A stretch of DNA of 64,000 bases. Source: Psychrobacter sp. I-STPA6b (GTDB taxonomy: Bacteria > Pseudomonadota > Gammaproteobacteria > Pseudomonadales > Moraxellaceae). How positions within the stretch are numbered: position 1 is the stretch's first letter; every line of letters starts with the position of its first letter. Shown piece after piece: positions 1 through 8,843 of this stretch. The DNA is taken from the NCBI RefSeq assembly GCF_020662265.1, contig NZ_VEWM01000095.1, positions 1 to 64,000 of the forward strand, read 5' to 3'. The notes under the pieces are model-generated. The model saw only the letters and a list, made by a program, of their open reading frames with translations, ran no database searches and was not told the origin of the DNA. A program made the translations under genes and the position numbers.

Positions 1-730
1 ATATATAATATTCCAATTCACTTATTTTTTTTAGTGTATTTTCATGCCACTTTATATATACGTTATATGATTTTTCTTTCTCTATTTCTTGCAATATTTT
101 TAATTTATTTTCATGAATAATAATTTTGTCTGAGAAATCAATACAATCTAGAGGTTTGTTTATATCATTATGTGAAATATCTAGTTTGGTTAAATTAATT
201 AAACTACTAATACTATTGGGTAAGTTGGTTAATTGATTGAAACTGATATCAAGTTTAATCAAATTAGTTAGTTTTCCAATTTCATCGGGTAGTGTAGTTA
301 ATTTATTGTTATATATAATTAATCTATTTAAATTAGTCAAACAACTAATATAATTAGTTATTTTATTGAGGTTATTATGCGAAATATCTAGATCAGTTAA
401 ATTAACTAGATTGCTAATACTATCAGGTAAGCTAGTCAATTGATTGAAACTGATATCAAGTTTATCCAAGTTAGTTAGACTACCAATCGAATTAGGTAAC
501 TCAGTCAGATTGTTACAACTGATATCAAGTTCTTTTAAGTTAGTTAAGTTACAAATACAACAAGGAAAATAAGACAATTCTAGACTACTCAAATCAAGTT
601 TAGTTAACTTAGATAACTTATCAATATCCCTTGGTATTTTAGAATATGGTATACCATGATTATCTGCCCAAGAAATTATGGGGTAATACTTATTTAGTAA
701 CATACGTGCCTCTATATTTTGTATGCTCAT
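1..730 (-). CDS. Leucine-rich-repeat protein, 3' end cut by the window edge
   Basis: The minus strand is open from an ATG at 728-730 to the window edge without a stop. The translation opens with a short capping segment (SWADNHGIPYSKIPRDIDKL) and continues with about 23-residue leucine-rich repeats of the LTNLxxLDISxNxLTxLPxSI type. The same capping segment and repeat type occur in the two LRR genes at 60,044-62,401, so this is a third member of one local family. An internal ATG at 703 is possible, but the upstream start matches the relatives better. LRRs of this kind are protein-interaction surfaces; no catalytic domain is visible and the target is unknown. Seen directly: repeats, frame and homology. 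Function is not inferred. Confidence 0.8.
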   Translation of the reverse strand, partial: MSIQNIEARMLLNKYYPIISWADNHGIPYSKIPRDIDKLSKLTKLDLSSLELSYFPCCICNLTNLKELDISCNNLTELPNSIGSLTNLDKLDISFNQLTSLPDSISNLVNLTDLDISHNNLNKITNYISCLTNLNRLIIYNNKLTTLPDEIGKLTNLIKLDISFNQLTNLPNSISSLINLTKLDISHNDINKPLDCIDFSDKIIIHENKLKILQEIEKEKSYNVYIKWHENTLKKISELEYYI

Positions 731-754
731 ATTAAAATTAGTCTTCTATACTAT

Positions 755-930
755 GATATAGGCAATCTAATATAATTTCACCATAAGAAAATTAAGTGAA
801 GATAGTATATCTAGAGGGTATGTCGTCACAAGAAAAATAAGGTAGTAAAATAGTGAACCATCCTGATATAGTCAATTCAAGATAATACTGTTATAAGGAA
901 AACGAGCGAAGGTGTACAAGTAGTCATACC
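755..930. repeat. Two diverged copies of a ~65-bp intergenic element
   Basis: The stretch between the LRR gene and the CRISPR array has no gene. Two segments about 110 bp apart (from 755 and from 865) begin GATATAG(G/T)CAAT and keep about 60% identity over roughly 65 bp, including ATAAG(A/G)AAA and AG(T/C)GAAG. They could be an old insertion-sequence end or a duplicated promoter. No function is assigned. Confidence 0.35.
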
Positions 931-963
931 AGAGATTGAGTATACATTGAATCAATCAGAAAA

Positions 964-2227
964 GTCTTAATGACATGCATATCTAGTACTATACCGTACC
1001 TCTTGTGTTTTATAGCCCTTATTTTATAAGGCTTTCTGCCGATAAAATTTGGGATATGGATAGATACACTCTAATATTTAACCTGTTTTAGCATAGGTTA
1101 CAGTAAATCAGATATTTCTTAGCTATATATTGTGCTAGGAGGTTAAGTATATTTTGTACTATACCGTACCACTTGAGTTTGCTCAACACAATAATATAAA
1201 TGTCTTAATGACATGCATATCTTGTACTATACCGTACCGAGGTAGATAAAAAAGTCGCTGTGTTGACTAGTCTTAATGACATGCATATCTTGTACTATAC
1301 CGTACCTCTTGTATTTTATAGCCCTTATTTTATAAGGCTTTCCACTTATAAAATTCGGGATATGGGTAGATACACCTTAATACTTGACTTATTTTAGCTT
1401 AGGTCACAGTAAATCAGATATTTCTTAGCTATATATTGTGCTAGAGATTTAAGCATATCTTGTACTATACCGTACCCCAGACGATTTATGCTTACTTCAC
1501 ACCTTAGTCTTAATGACATGCATATCTAGTACTATACCGTACCTCTTGTATTTTATAGCCCTTATTCTATAAGGCTTTCCGCCGATAAAATTCGGGATAT
1601 GGGTAGATGCACCCTAATACTTGACTTATTTTAGCATAGGTCACAGTAAATCAGATATTTCTTAGCTGTATATTGTGCTAGAGATTTAAGCATATCTTGT
1701 ACTATACAGTACCACAAAAGAAAACCAATATATTACATATACTCCGTCTTAATGACATGCACATCTTGTACTATACCGTACTCTTGTATTTTATAGCCCT
1801 TATTTTATAAGGCTTTCCGCTGATAAAATTCGGGATGTGAGTAGATGTACCTTAATACTTGACTTATTTTAGCATAGGTCACAGCCACCCAAATATTTCT
1901 TAGCTATATATTGTGCTAGGAATTTAAGCATATCCTGTACTATACCGTACCCCGCTATTCTAATAGTTATGGACAGGAATGTCTTAATGACATGCATATC
2001 TTGTACTATACAGTACCCCAGACGATTTATGCTTACTTCACACACCTTAGTCTTAATGACATGCATATCTTGTACTATACCGTACCTAAATAATTAATAT
2101 ACAATATTAGGAAAGTTTTAGTCTTAATGACATGCATATCTTGTACTATACCGTACCCATGGGAGAAAAACTCAATGGAACAATCAAACTGTCTTAATGA
2201 CATGCATATCTTGTACTATACCGTACC
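964..2227 (-). CRISPR. CRISPR array with internal leader-containing modules
   Basis: Nine near-identical 36-37-nt repeats lie at 964-1000, 1202-1238, 1270-1306, 1507-1543, 1746-1781, 1981-2017, 2050-2086, 2121-2157 and 2191-2227. On the plus strand they begin GTCTTAATGACATGC and end CTATACCGTACC. Four truncated 24-nt repeats (last 24 nt only) lie at 1147-1170, 1453-1476, 1690-1713 and 1928-1951. Eight spacers of 29-34 nt separate them. Four full repeats (964, 1270, 1507, 1746) are followed not by a spacer but by about 146 nt nearly identical to the leader at 2228, then by a truncated repeat; each such module is 206-207 nt. Transcription is probably on the minus strand, the same direction as the RT-Cas1 gene that abuts the leader. 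Spacers 1477-1506 and 2018-2049 are near duplicates. Confidence 0.95.
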
Positions 2228-2320
2228 TCTTGTATTTTATAGCCCTTATTCTATAAGGCTTTCCACTTATAAAATTCGGGATATGGGTAGATACACCTTA
2301 ATAATTATTTTAGCATAGGT
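2228..2320 (-). promoter_or_regulatory. CRISPR leader next to the RT-cas1 stop codon
   Basis: These 93 nt separate the last repeat from the stop codon of the RT-Cas1 fusion. They are AT-rich, with a stem (AGCCTTAT/ATAAGGGCT) and TATAAAAT near the repeat on the minus strand. About 90 nt match the four internal copies (from 1001, 1307, 1544, 1782), which extend further to about 146 nt. Position and conservation support a leader/promoter; transcription direction is inferred. Confidence 0.7.
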
Positions 2321-5300
2321 CTACGCTGTTCCAAAAGGTAAAACTGTTGCCTCTTTACGCCAGCGAAACCAAACCAGTGACCCTTGAGCAGTCGCCCACT
2401 GCTTGATGATGCGTATTTGCATCAGCAGTATGTCATGAATGATGGTTTGATTAATCTCGCTATTAAAAGTAGCTTCTAGTTGGCTAGTGTATAGCCCAAT
2501 CGCTTGATTGGTCAAACGCCAGCCTTTATCTGTATGTTGATAAAAATCCTTAGCTTGTATTTGTTTACGATTAATCAATCTAAGTGCCGTTTTATCAACT
2601 TGTACTCGAAACAATTCTATGACGTCATAAACAAGGGTTTCATAGCTGGTATCTTCATGTACAAACCCCAAATAAGGATTAAGACCATGACTTCTTAATA
2701 GGGCACTGGTACGAGTAAATAACCAATAATAGCCAAAATTTAATAGTGAATTTAATCTATCCACACCCCCTCTGGCACGTTTTTTACTATAAAAGCTGGC
2801 TTGTTGCTCCTCAATAATCAACCCTCGTAGTCGATTATAAAAATACTTATGGGTACTGCCTTCATATCCTCTTAGTTGTTGTAGGTCTTTTGCGTTTAAT
2901 ATACTTAATTTAAACGTTTCAGTATTTAGTAATTTTAACAGTGCTTGATCAGTATTAATATTTGGTAGTGATTGACTGGCTGTTTTTGTAGAATTTTGGT
3001 AGTCATCTGATACTTTTTTGTCTAGCCATAGTTGTTTACGATAGCTGTTTTGTACCCATATTTTATAGTTATTTATCTTAGCCAAAATGATGTCTTTAGC
3101 TACAGCAAGTTTGGCAGAGGGTGATAATAGTTGATACATTTGTGCTTGCTTGGCACTCACTGAAAAATATTCGGCATTCATAGGGGCAAGTGTACCAATT
3201 TGAAACCCCCAATTATTCACCATATGCAGGCTAATATTTTCTCTAGCCAGTGCGCTCATCAATCCTGTAGATACACTATGATTGCCTAATACCACGACTT
3301 CACTGATACGTCTAAGAGGCAAGGCTTGTATTAGCCTTTTTTGAGCGACTATTTTGCTATTACTTTTGGTGTTTTTGCGGAGTTTATGTGATGGTTTTTG
3401 ATAGTAGCGAATTTCCAGCGCACTACCATTAATACCAAGATACATGCCTGAGCCAGTAATAAATACGGGTTTACGCTGTTGAATAATAGGTACAATATGG
3501 TGGTCTTGTTTAGATTGAGTATCAAATCGGTAACCTAAAAAATCAAAGCCAGAAGCAATATTGGTAATCGCTGTTTTATCCACAGCTAATGATAACCCCA
3601 TTTCTGCCAGTGTTGTACTAACCAAAGCAAGTGCATCAGTGGCAGACTTTTGCTGTTTACACAATATTAAAAAATCATCACTATAACGTACAAAAGCCAG
3701 TTTATTGTTCTGCAAAGTGGTGTCAAATTGGGTCAAATATAAGTTAGCAAGCGTTGGTGAAAGTGGGCTACCTTGCATAAGCCCTTTTTGGCGTTCAATC
3801 AAATTACCTTTAGCGTCAAAATAAGGGGCTGTGATGAGTGTTCGTACCAATGCTATCAACAGTTGTTCTTTTTTGGGTAGTAGATTAGCCAAGCGTATCA
3901 GTAATGGCTCAAGAGGTACGTTAGCAAAAAAATCAGCAATATCTGCTTCTACTACCCAATGATAACCTTGTTCTAGTAGAGTAACGATTTGTTGATAAGC
4001 ATCTTGTCGAGATTTACCTTTTTGATATGCCAAAGAGGCAGGGTGCTGGATGTCATCAATAATAGGTGCAAGTGTGTTATGTACAAGGCGATGTACAACC
4101 ATATCTTTTTGGTTAAGATGCTCTATTTGACGGATATTTTTAGTGGCTAGTTTCGTGGTGTTTTTGGGTAAGTTACTACTATGTAGATGCCGTATGTTTT
4201 TATCAATCAAAACACTTTGGCTAGGTGATGGTTTGTATTGAGTGGTTTTTAGTGCTTCATAGAGCTCTGATGCAAGTTCATTTGTGGTTTTTAGGCTACC
4301 ATTTTTATTAAACATATCAAACATTGGAACAGTATCATGACGAAGCGTCATATCTTCAAATGCTTTAATGATACTTTTTGGATCAAGTATTTGCTCTTCC
4401 CATAACACTGCTCGTTGCTTTGGCAAATGATAGTCAGTTTGGTTAATCAGTGGGGCATTTGCAAATTGTATATAACTTAGCCCATTATCACGTAAGCTTT
4501 GTCCTTGTAAATGGATGGAATTTAACGCTTGCCATAATTCTATAAGTTCTGCCCAAGCACCTTTGACATAAAACCAACCAATTCTACCAGCATGAGGTTG
4601 TTGGTGTAGTGAGCCGTCCGCTTTTTTACCAGATGATTTAGAATAAGTGATGATTTTTTTGTAGTGCATGTCATTTAGATAAACGGGACTTGCTTTTAGT
4701 TGTTTTTCGTACTTTTTAAACCACCGTTTGATTTGACCTCTTTGATCTGGAAACCAGTCTTGTAGTCGCTTATAAATATTGTCATATAAAGTAAACTCAA
4801 TATGATTGGGCTGATTTTGATGACTTTCCTCATTGTCTGCAATGATGTTGGTAGGCATATCTGCATAAATAGCCAACTCAGGCATTATCTTATTATCTTT
4901 TAAAGCGTCACTGTTAGTCCTATGGCTTTTCAATACCTGACTCATTTGGTTTAAATATAATGATTTATTAATAATCTCGTAAGTTTTAGCCAGTGAGAAT
5001 CCAGTATTTTTTAGTGTTAGCCGTACAGTCAGCCAGTTTAGCCACTGTTTGGCAAGGTATGCGTATTGTCCACCAAAGGCAATATGGACGCATACTTCAT
5101 GATTACTTTTAAGATGAGCTAGTCGAAAGCTATGCGGGTGGTTTTTATTGGATGATTTTAAGATATGTACTGCAAATAACGGATAGTCATCTGATGGATA
5201 ATGCTCAAGCTTTGCACTAAGAATCCTCTTTATATTGGTAATATCCTCTTGTAGCCTGACTATATTTTGTTTGGCGGTTTCTATGTTTTTAAAATTCTCT

Positions 5301-5566
5301 TCAAGTTGTGCTAAGGCTTCCTCTGCTAGAGTACTTGAATTTTTTTGTATGTTTTTTTTGAATCGTTGAATATTATTTTGTTCTTTTATGATTATAGAGG
5401 TTTTTTGATTAATCTTGGTATTAAGCTGGGCGGAAGTTGTATTAATGGTTTTTAGTAGCCCCATAATTTTAATATAAGCTACTCCTTCTTCAGTGACAGG
5501 ATTACCATGCCAAATGAAATTTACAATAGCTTGTTGCCAATATAATGTATCATTATAAGTTGTCAT
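2321..5566 (-). CDS. cas1: Cas6-like / reverse transcriptase / Cas1 fusion protein
   Basis: This 1081-residue protein is predicted to capture new spacers, including from RNA through its reverse transcriptase. Residues ~1-120 are partly coiled coil. Residues ~120-370 look like a diverged Cas6-type RAMP ending in AGRIGWFYVKGAW; the glycine loop is weak, so Cas6 activity is uncertain. The RT domain (~470-690) has the motif-A Asp in EADIADFF (D542), QGSPLSPTLANLYL, and FVRYSDDF around 625-632 (YSDD rather than YADD). The Cas1 domain (~700-1050) keeps the catalytic triad: E902 in YEGSTHKYF, H970 in GFVHED, and D981 in YDVIELFR. All three activities look intact at the residue level, apart from the weak Cas6 loop. 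It lies directly beside the leader. No cas2 was found in the window. Family knowledge: RT-Cas1 fusions accompany type III systems. Confidence 0.93.
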   Translation of the reverse strand: MTTYNDTLYWQQAIVNFIWHGNPVTEEGVAYIKIMGLLKTINTTSAQLNTKINQKTSIIIKEQNNIQRFKKNIQKNSSTLAEEALAQLEENFKNIETAKQNIVRLQEDITNIKRILSAKLEHYPSDDYPLFAVHILKSSNKNHPHSFRLAHLKSNHEVCVHIAFGGQYAYLAKQWLNWLTVRLTLKNTGFSLAKTYEIINKSLYLNQMSQVLKSHRTNSDALKDNKIMPELAIYADMPTNIIADNEESHQNQPNHIEFTLYDNIYKRLQDWFPDQRGQIKRWFKKYEKQLKASPVYLNDMHYKKIITYSKSSGKKADGSLHQQPHAGRIGWFYVKGAWAELIELWQALNSIHLQGQSLRDNGLSYIQFANAPLINQTDYHLPKQRAVLWEEQILDPKSIIKAFEDMTLRHDTVPMFDMFNKNGSLKTTNELASELYEALKTTQYKPSPSQSVLIDKNIRHLHSSNLPKNTTKLATKNIRQIEHLNQKDMVVHRLVHNTLAPIIDDIQHPASLAYQKGKSRQDAYQQIVTLLEQGYHWVVEADIADFFANVPLEPLLIRLANLLPKKEQLLIALVRTLITAPYFDAKGNLIERQKGLMQGSPLSPTLANLYLTQFDTTLQNNKLAFVRYSDDFLILCKQQKSATDALALVSTTLAEMGLSLAVDKTAITNIASGFDFLGYRFDTQSKQDHHIVPIIQQRKPVFITGSGMYLGINGSALEIRYYQKPSHKLRKNTKSNSKIVAQKRLIQALPLRRISEVVVLGNHSVSTGLMSALARENISLHMVNNWGFQIGTLAPMNAEYFSVSAKQAQMYQLLSPSAKLAVAKDIILAKINNYKIWVQNSYRKQLWLDKKVSDDYQNSTKTASQSLPNINTDQALLKLLNTETFKLSILNAKDLQQLRGYEGSTHKYFYNRLRGLIIEEQQASFYSKKRARGGVDRLNSLLNFGYYWLFTRTSALLRSHGLNPYLGFVHEDTSYETLVYDVIELFRVQVDKTALRLINRKQIQAKDFYQHTDKGWRLTNQAIGLYTSQLEATFNSEINQTIIHDILLMQIRIIKQWATAQGSLVWFRWRKEATVLPFGTA

Positions 5567-5588
5567 AAGTTACAAATCATTTTTGAGT

Positions 5589-5628
5589 GCAACTGTATTA
5601 AGACAAACAGCGATATCAATACAGTTGC
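5589..5628. promoter_or_regulatory. 11-bp inverted repeat between csx16 and RT-cas1
   Basis: GCAACTGTATT at 5589-5599 is perfectly mirrored by AATACAGTTGC at 5618-5628 with an 18-nt loop, inside the 119-nt gap between csx16 and the RT-Cas1 start. No T-run follows on the minus strand, so an operator or an RNA hairpin in the leader of the RT-Cas1 message is more likely than a terminator. Confidence 0.5.
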
Positions 5629-5685
5629 TAAGATAGATAATATGGATATCTCATCTTCCCATGAGTCAGTTATGTTTGCAATATG

Positions 5686-6003
5686 TCATTTAGAGTGTGG
5701 TGTATGATCATCACTGCGGATGACGCTAAAAGTTTCTAACTTTGCCTCCAGTCTAATCAATTGCTCTAGGCTTAACTCAACTCCTCTTAGCTCCTCAGGA
5801 ATGACTAAACTTAAGTGCACATACTTTACTCCTAGTTGATTAATATCTGCGACGATATTAATAGGTAAAGAGCCAATCACAGTGTCGCCTTTGGCTAAAT
5901 TATCATAACTGGCAAGATGGTTAAGATGTTTATCGTAATGATGTCCCATTGCTTGCATCCATTTTACGGCTCCAACATGTCGGGTTAATAAATAAGTGGT
6001 CAT
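5686..6003 (-). CDS. csx16: Csx16 (VVA1548 family) predicted ring nuclease
   Basis: This 105-residue protein has the Csx16 signature: N-terminal TTYLLTRHVGAVKWM, then GDTVIGSLPINIVADI and YVHLSLVIPEELRGVELS. Csx16 occurs with type III CRISPR systems, and recent work places it among small ring nucleases that break down cyclic oligoadenylate second messengers, shutting off CARF effectors. That role fits the two CARF proteins nearby. It lies between the DUF4407 gene (74-nt gap) and RT-cas1 (119-nt gap), all on the minus strand, so the three could be co-transcribed. A decayed second copy lies at ~12,095-12,255. Confidence 0.85.
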   Translation of the reverse strand: MTTYLLTRHVGAVKWMQAMGHHYDKHLNHLASYDNLAKGDTVIGSLPINIVADINQLGVKYVHLSLVIPEELRGVELSLEQLIRLEAKLETFSVIRSDDHTPHSK

Positions 6004-6076
6004 AACAACGCTCCTAGTTCTTCGATTATCAGTTGCTAAATTATTTCAGGGTGATATTTGGCTTAATTCTTACTCC

Positions 6077-7387
6077 TTAGAACTCTGTATCATCGATATC
6101 GGTATCAGTACTCTCATCTAATTTAGAGTTATACTTATTTCGAGCAGTTCGCTTGGCGCGCTCTGCCATCTCTTCAACCTCTTTAATCTCAGAAAGGATC
6201 TTTCGTCTAGCGTTAAATTTCAAAAAGTTGGTACGTTTCAGCTGTTTTTTTCGATGTTCGTTGACACTCTCATCAATTTTTTCTGACACATCTAATATAT
6301 CTTGCAGACTGGTTTTACTTGCTAACGCAGATATTACTCCTGTATAATAATCAGCTTGCTCTTTGTATCTATTTTGTTGGACTTGCTTTTGAAAGTCATA
6401 ATACAACTCATCTTCTGAAGTATTGAGCCTATCAAAGCATTTTAGTTTTGATTCATACACATAGTCGCTTGCCAACTTTGGCATCAGTATCTTAATGCTA
6501 ATGACTAGCATCTCCGCTAAGATGAGTAAGCCAGCGAAAAAAAAGTGGGTTTTGGCGACAGAAGGATGTCGATCCTTCAACTCCCCCAATGCTTCTGTAC
6601 GAGCGATCATATCGTTAGCATAATCTGTACTCTTAGTCGCCCTATCTAGCTCTGCTTGAATTGGTGTTAGCATATCTGCAAGATCAGCTTTTACCTTTGC
6701 AATTTCCTGTTCTTTTTCTGTAATCTTACTTTGGATCTGCCGACAGTCGTCTCCACATGATGCACCCTCTCCCGAGGTACTGCCACAGATAACACCACTA
6801 TCGGTTCTAATGGTCTTTATGGTCGTATTGTCGCTACCTTTCTCTTCACGTAAGAGGGTTGTCAGGCAAATACTTTCCTCTTCTAAGGTACGAAGCCGTG
6901 ATGCAAAAAGATTATTAGTATCAGTGACTTTAGTCTGTAGATTTTCAATTTCTTGTAAACGTTTTTTGTTGCTATTCTCTACTAATATCTCAGTGATAGA
7001 GTCATCATAAAAATAATTTACTACCACACTATCAGTAATTGTCACCGATGCAAAAAATGTTAAAAGTAGTCTAAAGGCTACTAATACAAAATTTTTCCAA
7101 ATATCTTCATGATTCATTGGTATTACAATCATAAATTTTTCTATGATTAGTATCACTAGCCCCCAAAGGATAGCAACAAACCATTGAACTATTTTTGAAT
7201 CAGTAAAAGTTTCAGCAAAAAAGTAACCTCCTGCACCTCCTATTACAGCAATTATAATTATCCAAATCCCACATAATGCATAAAAAGTAGTAATACGTGG
7301 TTTAAAATCACCTGTCGCATCTCTTGTGATTTGATCTGATCCAGAAAAATTTGCAAGTATATCCTTGATAGGTGTGTTAAGCTTCAT
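6077..7387 (-). CDS. DUF4407 integral membrane protein with a periplasmic/cytosolic coiled coil
   Basis: From the ATG at 7387 (preceded by GGAG at about 9 nt) the product is 436 residues; an upstream ATG at 7444 lacks a good ribosome-binding site. Three hydrophobic helices lie near the N-terminus (ALCGIWIIIIAVIGGAGGYF, FVAILWGLVILIIEKF, LVAFRLLLTFFASVTITDSV). A long hydrophilic coiled-coil insert with several Cys follows, then a fourth helix (FFFAGLLILAEMLVISIKIL) and a Lys/Arg-rich tail. This is the DUF4407 layout. No enzymatic motif is seen. Its place between a ring nuclease and CARF nucleases, with a shared upstream dyad, suggests a membrane component of the CRISPR-linked defence, but that is inference. 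DUF4407 genes also occur outside CRISPR loci. Confidence 0.8.
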   Translation of the reverse strand: MKLNTPIKDILANFSGSDQITRDATGDFKPRITTFYALCGIWIIIIAVIGGAGGYFFAETFTDSKIVQWFVAILWGLVILIIEKFMIVIPMNHEDIWKNFVLVAFRLLLTFFASVTITDSVVVNYFYDDSITEILVENSNKKRLQEIENLQTKVTDTNNLFASRLRTLEEESICLTTLLREEKGSDNTTIKTIRTDSGVICGSTSGEGASCGDDCRQIQSKITEKEQEIAKVKADLADMLTPIQAELDRATKSTDYANDMIARTEALGELKDRHPSVAKTHFFFAGLLILAEMLVISIKILMPKLASDYVYESKLKCFDRLNTSEDELYYDFQKQVQQNRYKEQADYYTGVISALASKTSLQDILDVSEKIDESVNEHRKKQLKRTNFLKFNARRKILSEIKEVEEMAERAKRTARNKYNSKLDESTDTDIDDTEF

Positions 7388-7480
7388 GGTAGATGACTCC
7401 TTTGTCAAAGATAGTAATGAGGCAGGGATATCCTTATAGGTCATCTTTAATATACATGGCTATGGTCATCATGGGCTAAA

Positions 7481-7494
7481 TGACAACCTTGTTA
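7481..7494. promoter_or_regulatory. Shared dyad site 1 (TGACAACCTTGTTA)
   Basis: This is one of four near-identical 14-bp dyads (others at 8844, 13,097 and 14,465), each upstream of a minus-strand gene in this region. On the minus strand it contains TTGTCA, which could serve as a -35 element, and CATAGC lies 16 nt further downstream. The 7388-7782 gap has no gene; apart from this site I see nothing else in it. Confidence 0.6.
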
Positions 7495-7782
7495 TACAAA
7501 TCTTCTAAAGCAAACTAACTTTGTCAAAATCGCTTAGCTTAATATTTGGATAGTCAGTTGAAAACAAAGTCATCACAAAGTGCCTGACGGTTGTACAGCA
7601 AACGAGGAGGATACAGTAGCTGTTTAACTATATATAAACTAGTTTTAGGTTACTAGGAGGTTGGTTCATCGTGATTAGATCTTAAGTGAGTTATTCAAGA
7701 GATATCATGATGAGTGTTAGTGAGTCAGATTCTAATCTAACTCACTAGGTACTATACTGATCAATAAACTTTCCAAAATTAC

Positions 7783-8415
7783 TTATAAATCTATAAAGTA
7801 TGGTTTGGCATCACTTGGCAAGCGTTGTTTTAAGCTTTTAGTTGCCTTTTTTAACAGCTCATCCATCGCCTTTTTCTGTAGCTTTAACTGCTTACGTAAA
7901 CTTTCTGCAGCAAATTCTTTTGTTTCAGCTTGAGTGTACAGACTATCAATTTCCCCCATTCTCTTATCAAATTTCATGGCAAATTTATGGTTTGACTGTG
8001 CAACCATTTCAGATACCTCATCAATACATGATGTAATCGTATATGAAAGGCTTGTAAGGTTGTGCATTGATAGGGTTTGTAAGTATGTTTCAGCTTGTTC
8101 TCTAAGAAAACCTATCTTGATTTGATGAGCCAGTTGTTCCAGCTCTTGTAGCTGTTTTAGTTGTTCTTTATAACTTAGCTTATAAAATTCACGTAACTCT
8201 GGATCTGGCTTTCCTTGGATCATACGCTTTAATAAATTGGGTTTTTTAGATAACAGTTCCTGCAATTGATTTTTCTTTTTTTCAGGATCTGATTGTTTTA
8301 ATAGCTCCTGTAGTTGATAGGATGTTGATTGGCTCAATGTATGGCGCTGTTGATCCAGTTGTTGATGACTTTCATTATAGGTTGTAACTGATTGATGCTG
8401 ATTAGAATTACTCAT
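7783..8415 (-). CDS. Small coiled-coil protein with shared N-terminal tag
   Basis: This 210-residue soluble protein is almost wholly helical and charged (long Gln/Lys/Glu-rich heptads such as QLQELLKQSDPEKKKNQLQE) with no recognised domain. Its ribosome-binding site (CAGGAGTATTGCT before ATG) and first residues, including NQHQSVTTYNE, are nearly identical to those of the upstream 65-residue gene. The two are 71 nt apart and probably form one operon under the dyad at 8844. It may oligomerise, or act with the neighbouring coiled-coil DUF4407 protein; that is speculation from context. Confidence 0.7.
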   Translation of the reverse strand: MSNSNQHQSVTTYNESHQQLDQQRHTLSQSTSYQLQELLKQSDPEKKKNQLQELLSKKPNLLKRMIQGKPDPELREFYKLSYKEQLKQLQELEQLAHQIKIGFLREQAETYLQTLSMHNLTSLSYTITSCIDEVSEMVAQSNHKFAMKFDKRMGEIDSLYTQAETKEFAAESLRKQLKLQKKAMDELLKKATKSLKQRLPSDAKPYFIDL

Positions 8416-8486
8416 AGCAATACTCCTGATTGGTAGTTTATAAATATATAGTGTGTAACAAAGTTAATAATTCCCTGTATCTAACT

Positions 8487-8684
8487 TTATATCTCATCTT
8501 CAATGCTATCTTTATGTTCTTCTAAAAGCTTTAGCTGCATTTCAATATACTCATGATGCATTTGCCTGATTTTTTGACTAATCTGAAGTATTTCTTGCAT
8601 TTTTTTATTATAGTTTGCATGCTCAATTTGTTTACGAGGTTCATTGTAGGTTGTAACTGATTGATGTTGATTAAAATTATTCAT
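8487..8684 (-). CDS. Very small coiled-coil protein, N-terminal paralogue of the next gene
   Basis: These 65 residues start NNFNQHQSVTTYNE, followed by a single amphipathic helix (IRQMHHEYIEMQLKLLEE). The 5' leader (AGGAGTATTGCT) and about 15 codons are duplicated in the gene at 7783-8415, so one is probably a truncated or diverged copy of the other. A clear Shine-Dalgarno sequence and the conserved N-terminus support real translation. No function is recognised. Confidence 0.65.
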   Translation of the reverse strand: MNNFNQHQSVTTYNEPRKQIEHANYNKKMQEILQISQKIRQMHHEYIEMQLKLLEEHKDSIEDEI

Positions 8685-8843
8685 AGCAATACTCCTGATT
8701 TGTAGTTTATAAAGGTTTAGTGCTTATCAAAGATAATTATCACGATAATCAAACATAGTAATCACATACTCCATATAATTGCATTTATAGATAATCTTTA
8801 ATATGGCTTTATACTAGCATTGCTATGATCGTCATTGTCTAAA

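Noticed and set aside
2087-2120. Possible extra repeat within the AT-rich 34-nt spacer
   Set aside because: It matches no part of the repeat consensus; it is simply a longer spacer.
1869-2318. Short open frames on both strands inside the CRISPR array
   Set aside because: They are translations of repeats and leader copies; no ribosome-binding sites and no protein-like composition.
5686-6003. Cas2 candidate next to RT-cas1
   Set aside because: Size is similar, but the sequence is clearly Csx16-like and lacks the Cas2 N-terminal strand-Asp pattern.
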